Positions 1 to 8,357 of a stretch of DNA of 64,000 nt are shown in pieces. Both the position numbers and the translations under genes were made by a program. Within the stretch, counting starts at the first letter, position 1. The number at the start of each line of letters is the position of its first letter. A model generated the notes under the pieces. It saw nothing but the letters and a program-made list of their open reading frames with translations. It was not told the DNA's origin and made no database searches. Source of the stretch: Rubrivivax sp. (GTDB taxonomy: Bacteria > Pseudomonadota > Gammaproteobacteria > Burkholderiales > Burkholderiaceae_C); NCBI GenBank assembly GCA_026125665.1, contig JAHCKS010000001.1, positions 1 through 64,000 of the forward strand, in the 5' to 3' direction.

Positions 1-152
1 CCGCTGCGCACGCCGACGTCGTGCCGACGCTCGACCAACACACGCGGCAGACCATCCGCCGGGTCGTCGACGAGTGCGGCGGCAACCTCTCGGCGGCGGC
101 CCGGCGGCTGGGCGTCTCGCGCGGGTTGCTCTACCGGCGCCTGCGCGGCTGA
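1..152 (+). CDS. C-terminal end of a Fis-type HTH transcriptional regulator (partial)
   Basis: The gene enters from the left edge and is read in the frame whose codons start at base 3, ending at TGA 150-152. The visible 49 residues form a Fis-family helix-turn-helix: a helix ending in IRRVVDECGGNLSAAARRLG, then VSRGLLYRRLRG at the C-terminus. This arrangement is typical of the DNA-binding end of sigma-54-dependent enhancer-binding proteins (AcoR, NtrC and similar) and of Fis-like response regulators. The effector domain lies outside the window, so the signal sensed is unknown. Its target could lie on either side; the next gene downstream runs the opposite way. Confidence 0.75.
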   Translation, partial: AAHADVVPTLDQHTRQTIRRVVDECGGNLSAAARRLGVSRGLLYRRLRG

Positions 153-204
153 GGACCGCAGCTGGGCGGCGGCGCGCAACCGCGGCCCCGTCTCGACGCC
201 GGGG

Positions 205-1326
205 TCAGCGCGGCCTGGCGGCATGCGGGCCGCTGCGGAAGCGCCACCAGGGCAGGGCGCGTGTCAACGACAGCACCTTGCCGGCGTCGGCGCTCGGCGC
301 ATAGCCGGGCAGCGCGCGCAGCGCGTCGGCCCAGCCCGAAGCGGCCAGCGCATCCCGCAATGCGCGCACCGCGGGCTGCTCCAGCGCATCGGCCAGGCAG
401 ACGAGGAAGTAGTCCTCGTCGACCAGCGGCACGAAGCCGAGCCCGAGTTGCGCCGCGGCGGCCCGCAGGCCCAGCCCGGCATCCGCGCGGCCCTCGGCCA
501 CGGCGTGCGCGACGGCGAGATGGCTGTTCTCCCGCGCCACCACCTGCAGCGTGGCGAGATCGGTGCCGGCTCCCTCGGTGAGATGGCGCGCCAGCAGTTC
601 GGTGCCGGAGCCCGCCTCGCGGCTGGCGAAGCGCACGCCCGGCCGCCACAGGTCGGGCCAGCCTGCGAGCGTGAGCGGATTCCCGGGCGCGACGATCAGC
701 CCCTGGGTGCGCCGCATGCAGCCGATCAGCTTGTGCCGGCCCGGCACGAGCAGCGGCTTGAGCGCACGCGCGTAGGGCTGCATCCGCTCGACCTGCATCG
801 GCACGTGGAAGCCGGCAACGAGACAACGCCCCTCGGCCAGCGCGCGCAGCGCGTCGAGGCTGCCGGCGAAGCGCAGCTCGACGTGCAGCCCGTGGTCCCG
901 GCCGGCCATCGCCTGCAGCGCGGGCAGCGCGAGGTCATGGCTGGCGTGCACGCGCAGCACCTGGCGCGAGCCGTCCACGGCCTCGTCGAGCACGCGCTGC
1001 AGCTCGCCGCGCAGCGCCTCGATGTGCGGTGCCAGGCGCGCGCGGGCACGCCGCTCGGCCCACAGCAGCCGCTCGGCGAAGGGCGTCAGGCGCGCCGGGC
1101 GGCCGCGCACCCAGTGCACCAGCGGCTCGCCGAGCGTGGTCTCCCAGCCCTTCAGCGAGCCCCACAGGTGGCGGTAGCTCTGGCCCAGGCGCTGCGCCGC
1201 CTGCTGGATCGACCCCGCCTCGGCCAGCGCCGAGAGCAGGTCGAACAGCGGGTTGTCGATCGCCGCGCCGCGCTGCACGTCGCCGGCGCCGAAGCGGTAC
1301 TGGAGCTGGACGCCGCGGTGCTTCAC
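205..1326 (-). CDS. ModE-like HTH regulator with a periplasmic-binding-protein-like ligand domain
   Basis: A 373-residue protein whose residues ~20-110 form a ModE/LysR-type winged helix (AEAGSIQQAAQRLGQSYRHL, then the wing). Residues ~120-350 resemble a PBP-like domain of the PBP_like_2 kind, with the ligand-loop pattern SREAGSGTELLARHL. Proteins with this architecture commonly sit beside molybdate or tungstate transporters and sense the oxyanion with the PBP-like half. Here it is the last gene of the tup operon, 69 bp after tupA, which suggests it regulates oxyanion uptake. The start is a GTG (1324-1326) preceding KHRGVQLQY; no strong Shine-Dalgarno is visible, so the start is uncertain. 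Whether it represses or activates cannot be read from sequence. Confidence 0.75.
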   Translation of the reverse strand: MKHRGVQLQYRFGAGDVQRGAAIDNPLFDLLSALAEAGSIQQAAQRLGQSYRHLWGSLKGWETTLGEPLVHWVRGRPARLTPFAERLLWAERRARARLAPHIEALRGELQRVLDEAVDGSRQVLRVHASHDLALPALQAMAGRDHGLHVELRFAGSLDALRALAEGRCLVAGFHVPMQVERMQPYARALKPLLVPGRHKLIGCMRRTQGLIVAPGNPLTLAGWPDLWRPGVRFASREAGSGTELLARHLTEGAGTDLATLQVVARENSHLAVAHAVAEGRADAGLGLRAAAAQLGLGFVPLVDEDYFLVCLADALEQPAVRALRDALAASGWADALRALPGYAPSADAGKVLSLTRALPWWRFRSGPHAARPR

Positions 1327-1395
1327 GTTGCGCGCATGATGCCGCCCCCGCGGGCCGGCCGCGCGCGCTTCACCCGCCGGCGAGCGCTGCGCCGC

Positions 1396-2289
1396 TCACT
1401 GGCCGGCGTTCGGGAAGAACAGCGTCTGGCCGCCGACGCGATGGCTCGCGATGGCGGCCTGGCCGGCCGGCGAGACGATCCAGTCGGCGAACTGCTGCGC
1501 CAGCGCCGCCTTGACGTGCGGATGTTTCGCCGGGTTGACCACCATCACGCCGTACTGGTTGAAGAGGCCGCGGTCGCCCTCGACGACGATGCCGAGCTCG
1601 CCGCGGTTGCGGAAGGCGAGCCAGGTGCCGCGGTCGGCCAGCACGTAGGCGTTGGTGGCCGAAGCCATGTTCAGCGCCGGCCCCATGCCGCAGCCGCACT
1701 CGCGGTAGCCGGCCGGCCTGGCGGCCGCCAGCTCGATGCCGGCCGCCTTCCACAGCCGCAGCTCGGCGGCGTGCGTGCCGCTCTTGTCGCCGCGCGAGAC
1801 GAACGGCTGCGTGCCCGCGGCGAGCTTCTTCAGCGCCGCGGCGATGTCCTTGCCCTTCACGCCGGCCGGGTCGGCCTTCGGGCCGACGAGCACGAAGTCG
1901 TTGTACATGACGTCGCGCCGCGCCTTGGCGAAGCCGGCGGCGACGAACTGCTCCTCGGCAGCCGTGTCGTGCACGAAGACGATGTCGGCGTCGCCGCGCC
2001 GGCCGGTCTCGAGCGCCTGGCCCGTGCCGACGGCCACCACGCGCACGTCGATGCCGGTGGCCTGCTTGAACTGCGGCAGCAGGTGGCCGAACAGCCCCGA
2101 CTGCTCGGTGCTCGTGGTGCTGGCCATGACGATGAACCGCTGCTGCGCCAGCGCCGCAGCAGCGGGCAGCATCGCGGCGACCAGCGCGACCACGCCGGCG
2201 GTCAGCGCCCAAGCGGCGCCCGGCCTGCGGGCGAAGGCACGGCACGCCGGGCGGCGCGGTGGCGCGGCGGTGGCTCTCAGGTCGTCCAT
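1396..2289 (-). CDS. tupA: Tungstate ABC transporter substrate-binding protein TupA
   Basis: A 297-residue periplasmic binding protein. After a basic N-terminus there is one hydrophobic stretch (residues ~27-48) ending in a signal-peptidase-type AAALAQQ. The mature start ASTTSTEQSG matches the TupA/WtpA ligand loop (TTSTxxSGL). GDADIVFVHD and SRGDKSGTH are the other conserved oxyanion-contact segments. It should bind tungstate (possibly molybdate) and deliver it to TupB/TupC. The ATG at 2287-2289 is preceded by AAAGGAG with good spacing and overlaps the end of tupC by 13 bp, so the genes are translationally coupled. A longer in-frame upstream extension lies inside tupC and is not credible. 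Confidence 0.9.
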   Translation of the reverse strand: MDDLRATAAPPRRPACRAFARRPGAAWALTAGVVALVAAMLPAAAALAQQRFIVMASTTSTEQSGLFGHLLPQFKQATGIDVRVVAVGTGQALETGRRGDADIVFVHDTAAEEQFVAAGFAKARRDVMYNDFVLVGPKADPAGVKGKDIAAALKKLAAGTQPFVSRGDKSGTHAAELRLWKAAGIELAAARPAGYRECGCGMGPALNMASATNAYVLADRGTWLAFRNRGELGIVVEGDRGLFNQYGVMVVNPAKHPHVKAALAQQFADWIVSPAGQAAIASHRVGGQTLFFPNAGQ

Positions 2290-3059
2290 GGCAGTTCTCC
2301 TTTCAGGAACCGGCGCGCCGTCTCCGGCAGCCCGTCGCCGGCGAAGAAGCGGTCCACAGGCAGGTCGGCGACCAGCCGGCCGGCGTCGAGGCAGGCCACG
2401 CGGGACGCCAGGCGCTTGGCCTGACCGAGGTTGTGCGTGCTCATCACGAGCGTCATGCCGTCGTCGGCGAAGCCGCCGATCAGCGCCTCGACCTCGCGCT
2501 TGGCGCCCGGGTCGAGGCTGGCGGTCGGCTCGTCGAGGAACAGCACGTCCGGGGCCAGCGCCCAGGCACGCGCCAGCGCCAGGCGCTGCTGCTGGCCGCC
2601 CGAGAGCTCGCGCGCGCGCCGTCGCGCCAGGCTGGCCAGGCCGACGCGCACGAGCGCACGCTGGCATCGCTCGGCGCGCTGCGCGGCCGGCACGCCTTGC
2701 AGCCACAGGCCGACGAGCACGTTCCAGCGCACGCTGAGATTGAGCAGGAACGGGCGCTGGCAGACCATCGCCGCGCGCCAGGGCCGGCCCTCCGGCGCGA
2801 GGACATGGGCGACCCGCGCGCCCTCGAGGGCCACGCGGTCGGGCAGGCCGTGCAGCAGCCGCAGCAGCGTCGTCTTGCCCGAGCCGTTGGCGCCGACCAG
2901 GGCCAGCCGCTCGCCGCGGCGCAGTGTGAGATCGATGCCCCGCAGCGCCGGTACCGGCCCGTAACGCACGCCGATGGCGCGCAACGTGATCAACGCCGGC
3001 TGCCGCAGGCCCCGGAGCCCGGCATGCGCGGCATGCGCCGCAGGCCCGCTGGCCCCCAT
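2277..3059 (-). CDS. tupC: Tungstate ABC transporter ATP-binding protein TupC
   Basis: A 260-residue single-domain ABC ATPase. Walker A is GANGSGKTT (~residue 55), the signature is LSGGQQQRLALARA, and Walker B is VLFLDEPTASLD, followed by the switch histidine in MSTHNLGQA. It powers oxyanion import with the TupB permease. It lies 4 bp after the tupB stop codon and overlaps tupA, which fixes it as the middle gene of a tupB-tupC-tupA-regulator transcript. The first ~20 residues are Ala/Gly-rich and not family-like, so translation might begin a little downstream. Assignment to tungstate rather than molybdate rests on the neighbouring TupA, not on this protein. Confidence 0.88.
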   Translation of the reverse strand: MGASGPAAHAAHAGLRGLRQPALITLRAIGVRYGPVPALRGIDLTLRRGERLALVGANGSGKTTLLRLLHGLPDRVALEGARVAHVLAPEGRPWRAAMVCQRPFLLNLSVRWNVLVGLWLQGVPAAQRAERCQRALVRVGLASLARRRARELSGGQQQRLALARAWALAPDVLFLDEPTASLDPGAKREVEALIGGFADDGMTLVMSTHNLGQAKRLASRVACLDAGRLVADLPVDRFFAGDGLPETARRFLKGELPWTT

Positions 3060-3063
3060 CGCG

Positions 3064-3786
3064 TCAGGCCCACGCCTCGGCCGGTGCGCCCTGCCGTTGC
3101 TGGCGCAGCTGCACGATGCCGATCAGCGCGTTGAGCGCCGCCACCACCGCCAGCAGCACGAGGCCGAGCGCCAACGCGAGGGGCAGGTCGCCCTTGCTCG
3201 TCTCCAGCGCGATGGTGGTCGTCATCACACGCGTGACGCCGTCGATGTTGCCGCCGACGATCATCACCGCGCCGACCTCGGCGATGGCGCGGCCGAAGGC
3301 CGTCAGCACGACGGTGAGCACGCCGTAGCGTTCGTGCACCAGCAGCAGCAGCGCGCTGGCTGCCGGGCCGGCGCCGAGCGAGCGCAGCTGGTCGCCGCCC
3401 TCGGCCAGCGCCGAGAGCACCAGCCGCCGCGCCAGCGCCGCCACCAGCGGCACGACGAGCAGGCTCTGCGCGATGACCATCGCCGCCGGCGTGAACAGGA
3501 TGCCCCAGTGCCCGAGCGGCCCGGCGCGCGAAAGCAGCAGGTACACCACCAGCCCGAGCACGACCGAAGGCATCGCCAGCAGCGTGTTGAGCACGCCGAC
3601 GAGCACCTGGTGGCCCGGGAAGCGGGCCACTGCCAGCAGCGCGCCGAGCACGAGCGCGATCGACGCGCCGATCAACGTGGCGGTGCCGCTGACCTGCAAG
3701 GACAGCGCCACCGTCTGCACGAGGCGCGGCTCGGCATCGACGATCAGCGCGGCGGCGGTGGCAAGGCTTTCCGAGAAGGCGGGCAT
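3064..3786 (-). CDS. tupB: Tungstate ABC transporter permease TupB
   Basis: A 240-residue inner-membrane permease with about five to six hydrophobic segments. The EAA-like cytoplasmic loop reads ALAEGGDQLRSLGAGP, followed by the second conserved segment GRAIAEVGAVMIVGGNI, both characteristic of the TupB/WtpB family of the binding-protein-dependent permeases. It is the first gene of the tup operon, starting at ATG 3784-3786. The intergenic region to its right (3787-4068) therefore holds the operon promoter. Together with TupA and TupC it should import tungstate, used for molybdopterin/tungstopterin enzymes; no such enzyme is encoded in this window. Confidence 0.88.
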   Translation of the reverse strand: MPAFSESLATAAALIVDAEPRLVQTVALSLQVSGTATLIGASIALVLGALLAVARFPGHQVLVGVLNTLLAMPSVVLGLVVYLLLSRAGPLGHWGILFTPAAMVIAQSLLVVPLVAALARRLVLSALAEGGDQLRSLGAGPAASALLLLVHERYGVLTVVLTAFGRAIAEVGAVMIVGGNIDGVTRVMTTTIALETSKGDLPLALALGLVLLAVVAALNALIGIVQLRQQRQGAPAEAWA

Positions 3787-3854
3787 CGAACGGCGCGGCG
3801 GGCAGGCACGAACCTGCCGCGGCCGCGGATTGTCGGGAGCCGGCCGGGCCCTGG

Positions 3855-3878
3855 CGATATGTTGCGTGCTTCATACCG
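3855..3878. promoter_or_regulatory. Candidate ModE-like operator upstream of tupB
   Basis: An imperfect inverted repeat CGATAT-N12-ATACCG lies about 70 bp upstream of the tupB start. ModE-type operators contain CGnTAT half-sites, and a ModE-like regulator ends this operon, so autoregulation is a reasonable inference. The match is short. Further left at 3924-3938 there is a perfect GCGCTG-ACA-CAGCGC palindrome, flanked by two copies of CTAAGCGC, that could serve the same or another regulator. Confidence 0.3.
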
Positions 3879-4068
3879 CGGCGGCGCCGGCCCGCTGCTT
3901 AAACCGATCGGCGCGGCGGCTAAGCGCTGACACAGCGCCCGCTAAGCGCCGCCCCCGAGACTGCGCGGCACAGGAGTCCATCCTGTCCTTCGCCACGAGC
4001 CACCGCCTCTTCCGGGGTTCGGCGGTTCGGCGCGAGGGCCCTCGATCGTTCCAGCCAAGGAGGCCGCT

Positions 4069-4509
4069 ATGAGTGCCATCGAATGGGGTGTGTACCCCCA
4101 GCAAAGCGCGATGGGGATGTTCGCGCACGACAACACGGCGTCTCCGCCGACGTCGATCCTCGACGCCAGCACGCCGTTCTTCCTGCACGTGTACTGGGAA
4201 GTGCCGCAGCCGATCGCCAGCGTGGCCGGCGGCTCGTTCCGCATCCGTGCGTTCGCCGAGAGCATGGGGCCGGGCCAGGAGAAGCAGCTCGGCGCCACGC
4301 TGACGGTGCCGGTCGTTCCGAACCAGACCCGCTACGACGTGCACATCACGGTGCCGGCCGGCACCCTGCTGGGCGAGGGCGAGCTCTTCAACGGCGTGCC
4401 CGTCTCGGGCATCTACAAGTTCGTCAGCGCCCTGCAGCACATGAACCCGGGGCCCAACCAGGTCTCGGGCTACTGCGAAGGCCCGCTGGTGCAGATGAAG
4501 ACGCCCTGA
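4069..4509 (+). CDS. Hypothetical 146-aa protein, probably beta-rich
   Basis: I do not recognise this protein. It starts at ATG 4069 after a strong Shine-Dalgarno (CAAGGAGG, 6-nt spacing) and encodes 146 residues with no signal peptide or membrane segment. The sequence alternates short hydrophobic strands (FFLHVYWEVP, SFRIRAFAE, ATLTVPVVP, YDVHITVPAG, GIYKFVSALQ), which suggests a compact beta-sandwich. A single Cys lies near the C-terminus (SGYCEGP). It is divergent from the tup operon and convergent with the SARP/BTAD regulator 207 bp downstream. That arrangement invites, but does not prove, a functional pairing. The strong ribosome-binding site suggests efficient translation. Confidence 0.7.
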   Translation: MSAIEWGVYPQQSAMGMFAHDNTASPPTSILDASTPFFLHVYWEVPQPIASVAGGSFRIRAFAESMGPGQEKQLGATLTVPVVPNQTRYDVHITVPAGTLLGEGELFNGVPVSGIYKFVSALQHMNPGPNQVSGYCEGPLVQMKTP

Positions 4510-4716
4510 GCGGAAGCCCCGCCCGGCGTTGCGGCGCCTGAGCGAGCCCGCGGTCGGTCCGACTTCCCCGGCGAGGGGGGCGGCGGCCGCGGGCATCCGC
4601 GCCGAGAGATGCCGCGGCCTGCGCGCTGCCCGCCGAGGTGGCGCTCGCACCCGTGCGCAGGCGGGCTCGCGAGGTCGTGCGAACGGTGAAGCGGCCGGCA
4701 CCGATCCGCCGGGGCG

Positions 4717-5712
4717 TCAGATCGCCTGCCTCTGCCGCAGCTGCCGCGACAGCGCCACCGTCGGCGGACCGGGGATCAGGTCCAGCTCGCGCGCCAGCGT
4801 GTCGACGCAGAAGTGGTACTGGCGCAGCGCCAGGTGGACGTGGCCCATGCGGCTGTAGCAGCGCATCAGCAGCCGGTGCGCCTGCTCGTCGCAGTTGTCG
4901 ACCTCGAGCAGCTTGTGGGCGAAGGCGACGCAGGTCTCGAAGTCGCCTTGGTCGAAGGCGTGCTCCGCCAGGCGGTTCAGCAACTCGACGCAGCCGCCGC
5001 GCAGCCGCTGGCGGTGGGGCACGAGCCAGCTCTCGTAGCGGTCCTCCACCAGCAGCGGCCGGTGGTGGATCGCCTGAGCGATGCGGTACTCGGCCATCGC
5101 GGCGGCGGTGTCGCCGCGTTGCTCCGCGGCGCGGCCGCGCTGCAGGTGGGCGATGAACGCCTCGGCGTCGATCCACAGCCGCAGCGCCGGGTCGAGCGAG
5201 TAGCAGCCCTGGGCGAACAGCACGAAGGCGTGGTCCGCGTCGGCGCGGGCCAGCGCCTTGCGCAGCCCGTGGATCGCGACGTTCAGGTTGTTGCGTGCCG
5301 CACCGGGCCCGGCGTCGGGCCAGAACACGTCCATCAGCACCTCGCGGGGCACCGGCCGGGCGCGGTGTGCGGCGAGGTACTTGAAGATCGCCTTGCCCTT
5401 GCCGTGAGGCCACTCGTCGATCGCGCGGTCGTTGGCGAAGACGCGGAACGGGCCGAGCATGTACACCTCGACCACCGGCGCCGAGGCGGCCGCCGGCAGT
5501 GTCGGCTCGGCGATGGCGGAGCCGGCAATGTCGAACTGCGGCCGGTACCCCGCGCCCGCGCGATCGGCCGCGGCGTGCCCGTGCAGCGCGCCCTGCGCCG
5601 GCCCGGATGGCGAGCGACCTGGCCACGACACCGAGGCACGCGCGGACACCAGCGCTGCCGCGCCGGCCGCACGGGCAAGCACGGCTGCGGAGCCCGGCTC
5701 GAGGGTCAGCAT
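4717..5712 (-). CDS. SARP/BTAD-family transcriptional activator
   Basis: A 331-residue protein. Residues ~80-170 are an OmpR-type winged helix of the SARP class (VEVYMLGPFRVF, KGKAIFKYLAAHR, LMDVFWPDAGPGAARNNLNV, IHGLRKAL). Residues ~180-325 are the bacterial transcriptional activation (BTAD/TPR-like) domain (FIAHLQRGRAAEQRG, then LPGPP-like DLIPGPPTVALSRQL). The first ~75 residues are low-complexity Ala/Gly-rich and do not look conserved, so translation may start further in. SARPs are best known from Streptomyces antibiotic clusters and are less common in Proteobacteria. It has no NB-ARC module, so it resembles small SARPs. Targets are unknown; adjacent candidates are the unrecognised protein at 4069 and the small Cys protein at 5871. 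Confidence 0.82.
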   Translation of the reverse strand: MLTLEPGSAAVLARAAGAAALVSARASVSWPGRSPSGPAQGALHGHAAADRAGAGYRPQFDIAGSAIAEPTLPAAASAPVVEVYMLGPFRVFANDRAIDEWPHGKGKAIFKYLAAHRARPVPREVLMDVFWPDAGPGAARNNLNVAIHGLRKALARADADHAFVLFAQGCYSLDPALRLWIDAEAFIAHLQRGRAAEQRGDTAAAMAEYRIAQAIHHRPLLVEDRYESWLVPHRQRLRGGCVELLNRLAEHAFDQGDFETCVAFAHKLLEVDNCDEQAHRLLMRCYSRMGHVHLALRQYHFCVDTLARELDLIPGPPTVALSRQLRQRQAI

Positions 5713-5812
5713 GCCGCACCCACCGCCGGCGGTGCGCCCGCGGCGCGTGATCCACGTCGGCCACCCGCCGCCGAAGGTGCCTGCCGCGACAGGCGCGGCC
5801 GACGCCGCTCGC

Positions 5813-5818
5813 TATGAT
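5813..5818 (+). promoter_or_regulatory. Candidate -10 box for the small Cys-motif gene
   Basis: TATGAT stands out in otherwise GC-rich sequence 53 nt before the ATG at 5871. No good -35 hexamer is visible at the usual distance, so this may be an activator-dependent promoter. The divergent SARP gene starts about 100 bp to the left. Confidence 0.35.
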
Positions 5819-5870
5819 GGTTTGCGCCGGGCCGCAAGCGCCCGCCTTCGCCGACTGCCGGAGAATCGCC

Positions 5871-6089
5871 ATGCGCCAGCCCGAAGTCCACCCGATGCAC
5901 GCAGAGCTGAGCGACGACCGCGCCACGATGCGCTACAGCTGCCCGATCTGCGAGCGCTGCGTCGAGGACGGCCCCGAGGGCCTCGTCGTCGTGCACTCCG
6001 GCGACATGCAGGCCGTCCATCGCGGTGGCGCACTGGCAACCTTCGAGCACGACGTCGAGCAGGCACCGCCGCGCGGTCGGCTGCACTGA
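5871..6089 (+). CDS. Small Cys-motif protein (72 aa), possible metal-binding
   Basis: The ATG at 5871 follows GGAG at a 6-nt distance. The 72-residue product is soluble and begins MRQPEVHPMHAEL. It carries CPICERC (two CxxC-type pairs sharing a Cys) near residues 25-31, then an acidic EDGPEG turn. It has several His residues, including MHAEL and VHRGGALATFEH. The pattern resembles small zinc-ribbon-like proteins but has only three Cys, so a metal site would need His or a dimer. It is divergent from the SARP gene with a -10-like box between them. I do not recognise a family; function unknown. Confidence 0.6.
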   Translation: MRQPEVHPMHAELSDDRATMRYSCPICERCVEDGPEGLVVVHSGDMQAVHRGGALATFEHDVEQAPPRGRLH

Positions 6090-6464
6090 CCCCGCCGGGC
6101 CAGGCGCGCAGCCGGACCGCGAGCGCACGAGCGCAGGCCGGCCGAAGCAGCCACGTTGCCGAACGGGCGCCGGCCGCGTGGCCGCGACAAGCGCAGGTGT
6201 CTCGCTTCGATGCATGTTCCGATGCACGTGAGCTCCCCTGGCAGCCGCGCGAGCAGGGCGTGTTGTCGAGCCGCCTGCCTGGCTCGCGCCGGCGAAGGCC
6301 CAGTCTAGGAGGCAGCCCGCGCCGGTGCCGGTGCGCTGGCGCACACCCCGGAGCAGGTCGGCGCGGGTGTTCCCGCTGCGATCGACGAAGCCGCGCGACG
6401 TCCGACCATGCAGCGGTGCCCCGATGCACACGAAGCGCGCCACCGAGGTCCCCACGGTGCGTGG
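6090..6464. other. 375-bp intergenic stretch without a supported gene
   Basis: This lies between the small Cys protein and the end of the DUF364 gene, which converge. The only structure seen is a small perfect hairpin GTGCGC-TG-GCGCAC at 6331-6344, without a T-run on either strand. Open frames here are GC-driven and show no recognisable protein. Confidence 0.5.
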
Positions 6465-7355
6465 CTACAGGCGTGCGAGCAGCGCACGCCAGCCCGGCCA
6501 CTCTTCGGCCGCCAGCGTGAACTTGCGCGCCGCGCCGCCGCTTTCCTGCCCGGCGACGAGGGCCTGCACGAAGGCCGCGGGCTGATCGACCCACGTGCCG
6601 CCCAGCACGTGCACGCCGCGCGCGAACAGCGCATCGGGCAGCCCGCCCACCGTCGGGCCGACGATGGCCACGCGCTCGGCGCGGCGCGTGTGCGCGAGCA
6701 CCACGTCGAGCGTGTCGTTGATCAGCAGCGTGCCGGTGGCGAGCACCTTGTTGCACGCGGCGAGCGCCGACGTGTCCAGCGTCACCTCGTAGCCGTCGTG
6801 GCGGCCGACGAGCTCGGGCCGCAGCTCGACGACGGTGATGCGCGCGCCGCTTCGCACCAGCCGCTCCATCAGCGGGCCGAACAGGCCGACGAGGCCGAGG
6901 TGGTCGCGCGGCCCCGGCGCGAGGCCGCCGAGCGAATCACCGGCCGGCGGGGGCTGCCAGCGGGCGCGGCGCATGAGGCTGTGTGCCAGCGCCTGCGCGA
7001 CCGACCAGCCGAGGGTGCGGCGGATGCCGCACGGGCCGTCCATCCAGGCGGCCACCTGCAGCGCGGGCACGCCGACGAGGTCCGGGAGCACCTCGCCGGC
7101 ACGCAGGCGCGCCAGCGTTCGCTCGAGCAGCACGTAGACGAGGCCGACCGCCCCGTCGTCCAGCTCGACGGCGGCGAACTCGCCGCGCCGCGAGCCGTCG
7201 GCCGGAGGCGGCGGCAGGTGCAGCGCCTCGACGCGCGGTGCCCCGAGCGCCGGAGCGATCTCGCGCAGCGCGGCCAGCGTGGCGGCGGCGACGCTCTCGC
7301 AGCCACCGAGGTCGTCGCGGTCGCTCACGGCGCCGACGCGCACGGTCGGCGCCAC
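6465..7355 (-). CDS. DUF364/DUF4213 protein (putative heavy-metal chelation domain)
   Basis: The C-terminal half (residues ~170-296) matches the Rossmann-like DUF364 domain, with TGTLLINDTLDVVL and VAIVGPTVGGLPDALFARGV. The N-terminal half looks like its usual partner DUF4213 (SAVAAATLAAL-like helix, a GFAAVEL-type strand and GVPALQVAAWMDGP). Members are often linked to metal or cofactor metabolism, but no reaction is established. I chose the GTG at 7353-7355, giving 296 residues, because a longer frame would run back into the end of the Crp/Fnr gene. The weak AAGGGCAG ahead of it leaves the start uncertain. The gene follows the Crp/Fnr stop by about 40 bp on the same strand and may be co-transcribed. 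Confidence 0.75.
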   Translation of the reverse strand: MAPTVRVGAVSDRDDLGGCESVAAATLAALREIAPALGAPRVEALHLPPPPADGSRRGEFAAVELDDGAVGLVYVLLERTLARLRAGEVLPDLVGVPALQVAAWMDGPCGIRRTLGWSVAQALAHSLMRRARWQPPPAGDSLGGLAPGPRDHLGLVGLFGPLMERLVRSGARITVVELRPELVGRHDGYEVTLDTSALAACNKVLATGTLLINDTLDVVLAHTRRAERVAIVGPTVGGLPDALFARGVHVLGGTWVDQPAAFVQALVAGQESGGAARKFTLAAEEWPGWRALLARL

Positions 7356-7395
7356 TGCTGCCCTTCGCGCTGCATGCGCGCCATTCTGCGCGGCC

Positions 7396-8154
7396 CTACA
7401 GATCCGCGGGCAGCGATTCGATGTGCTCAGCCAGCCGCCGCAGGTCCTCGATGACGAGCGCCTCGCCCGCCGGTTCACGTTGGCGTTGCACCAGGCCCTG
7501 CCGTGCCAGCTCGCTCATCTCGCGCGCCACCTGTTCGCGCGTGCAGCTGATGCGCATCGCCAGCTCGCCGTGGGCCGGTGGCGGGGCCAGCACCACCCGC
7601 ACCGCGCCGTCCTGCGGCTGGCCGTCGGCCTGGCGGCCGGCCAGCGCGCGCCGCAGCAGCTCGGCGCACAGGCGCTGGTGCACGTTCAGCGTCGAGAGCT
7701 CGTAGACGCGCTCGGTGAGCATGCGTGCCGTGCGGGCCAGGTGCTGCAGCAGACGTTCGCAGATGACCCAGTGGCGGGCCAGCAGCTGCTTGAGGTCCGG
7801 CGCGCCGATGCGCGCCAGCAGCGACTCCTGCAGCGCCACGACGGTCGCCGAACGCGGCCGGCCGTCGAGCGCCGCCATCTCGCCGATCGTCTCGCCGGCA
7901 CCGGCGTCGCGGAAGCTCACCTCGCGCCCGCCCGGCGACAAGGCCACCACGCGCAGGCGGCCCGAGACGATGAAACAGCAGTCCTGGCCCTGGTCGGCGC
8001 GCGTCATCACCGTCTGCCGGGCGCGCACGAGCTGGAACCGGCAGGCCCGCGCCACCTCGGCCAGCACGGTGTCCGGCAGGCCGTGCAGCAGCGTGATGCC
8101 GCGCAGGCCCGTGAGGGCGGCGGGCGGATCGGTGCGAGGGGGTGCGGTGGCCAT
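7396..8154 (-). CDS. Crp/Fnr-family transcriptional regulator
   Basis: A 252-residue regulator from the ATG at 8152-8154. Residues ~20-130 form a cyclic-nucleotide-binding-like jelly roll (SGRLRVVALSPGGREVSF, GETIGEMAALDGRPRSATVVA). Residues ~165-235 form the Crp-type winged helix (HGELAMRISCTREQVAREMSELARQGLV). The binding pocket has GEMAALDGRPRSATV, so it keeps the GE and R-S-A-T elements of nucleotide binders. It has no N-terminal Cys cluster of the FNR oxygen-sensing type. The upstream extension is low complexity, so the shorter start was chosen on family length. It is divergent from the acetoacetyl-CoA synthetase operon across 203 bp and may control it, which is inference. Confidence 0.85.
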   Translation of the reverse strand: MATAPPRTDPPAALTGLRGITLLHGLPDTVLAEVARACRFQLVRARQTVMTRADQGQDCCFIVSGRLRVVALSPGGREVSFRDAGAGETIGEMAALDGRPRSATVVALQESLLARIGAPDLKQLLARHWVICERLLQHLARTARMLTERVYELSTLNVHQRLCAELLRRALAGRQADGQPQDGAVRVVLAPPPAHGELAMRISCTREQVAREMSELARQGLVQRQREPAGEALVIEDLRRLAEHIESLPADL

Positions 8155-8357
8155 CCTAGGCGCGAACGGCGCGGGCAGCCCGGCGCCGGGGGGCGCGAGT
8201 CTGGCACTGCCCGCACCACCCAGCCATCCCTTGCCTGCTGCCGCGCCGTCAGCGCCAGCGGGCCGGCTCATCCCGTGGGGGGATGGCCTGCGGGAATTGC
8301 CGCATCATGCAGCCCGAAAGGGCCCGCCAGGCGGCGGGCGCATGCATCAGAGAGGCG

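Noticed and set aside
223-2424. A 733-residue plus-strand open frame opposite the regulator and tupA
   Set aside because: It is antisense to well-supported genes, contains no recognisable domain, and has the Arg/Gly/Ala composition typical of frames opened by high GC.
8269-8285. CATCCC-GTGGG-GGGATG inverted repeat in the Crp/AacS divergent region
   Set aside because: Six-bp arms are expected by chance in GC-rich DNA, and the site does not match the Crp/Fnr consensus TGTGA or TTGAT halves.
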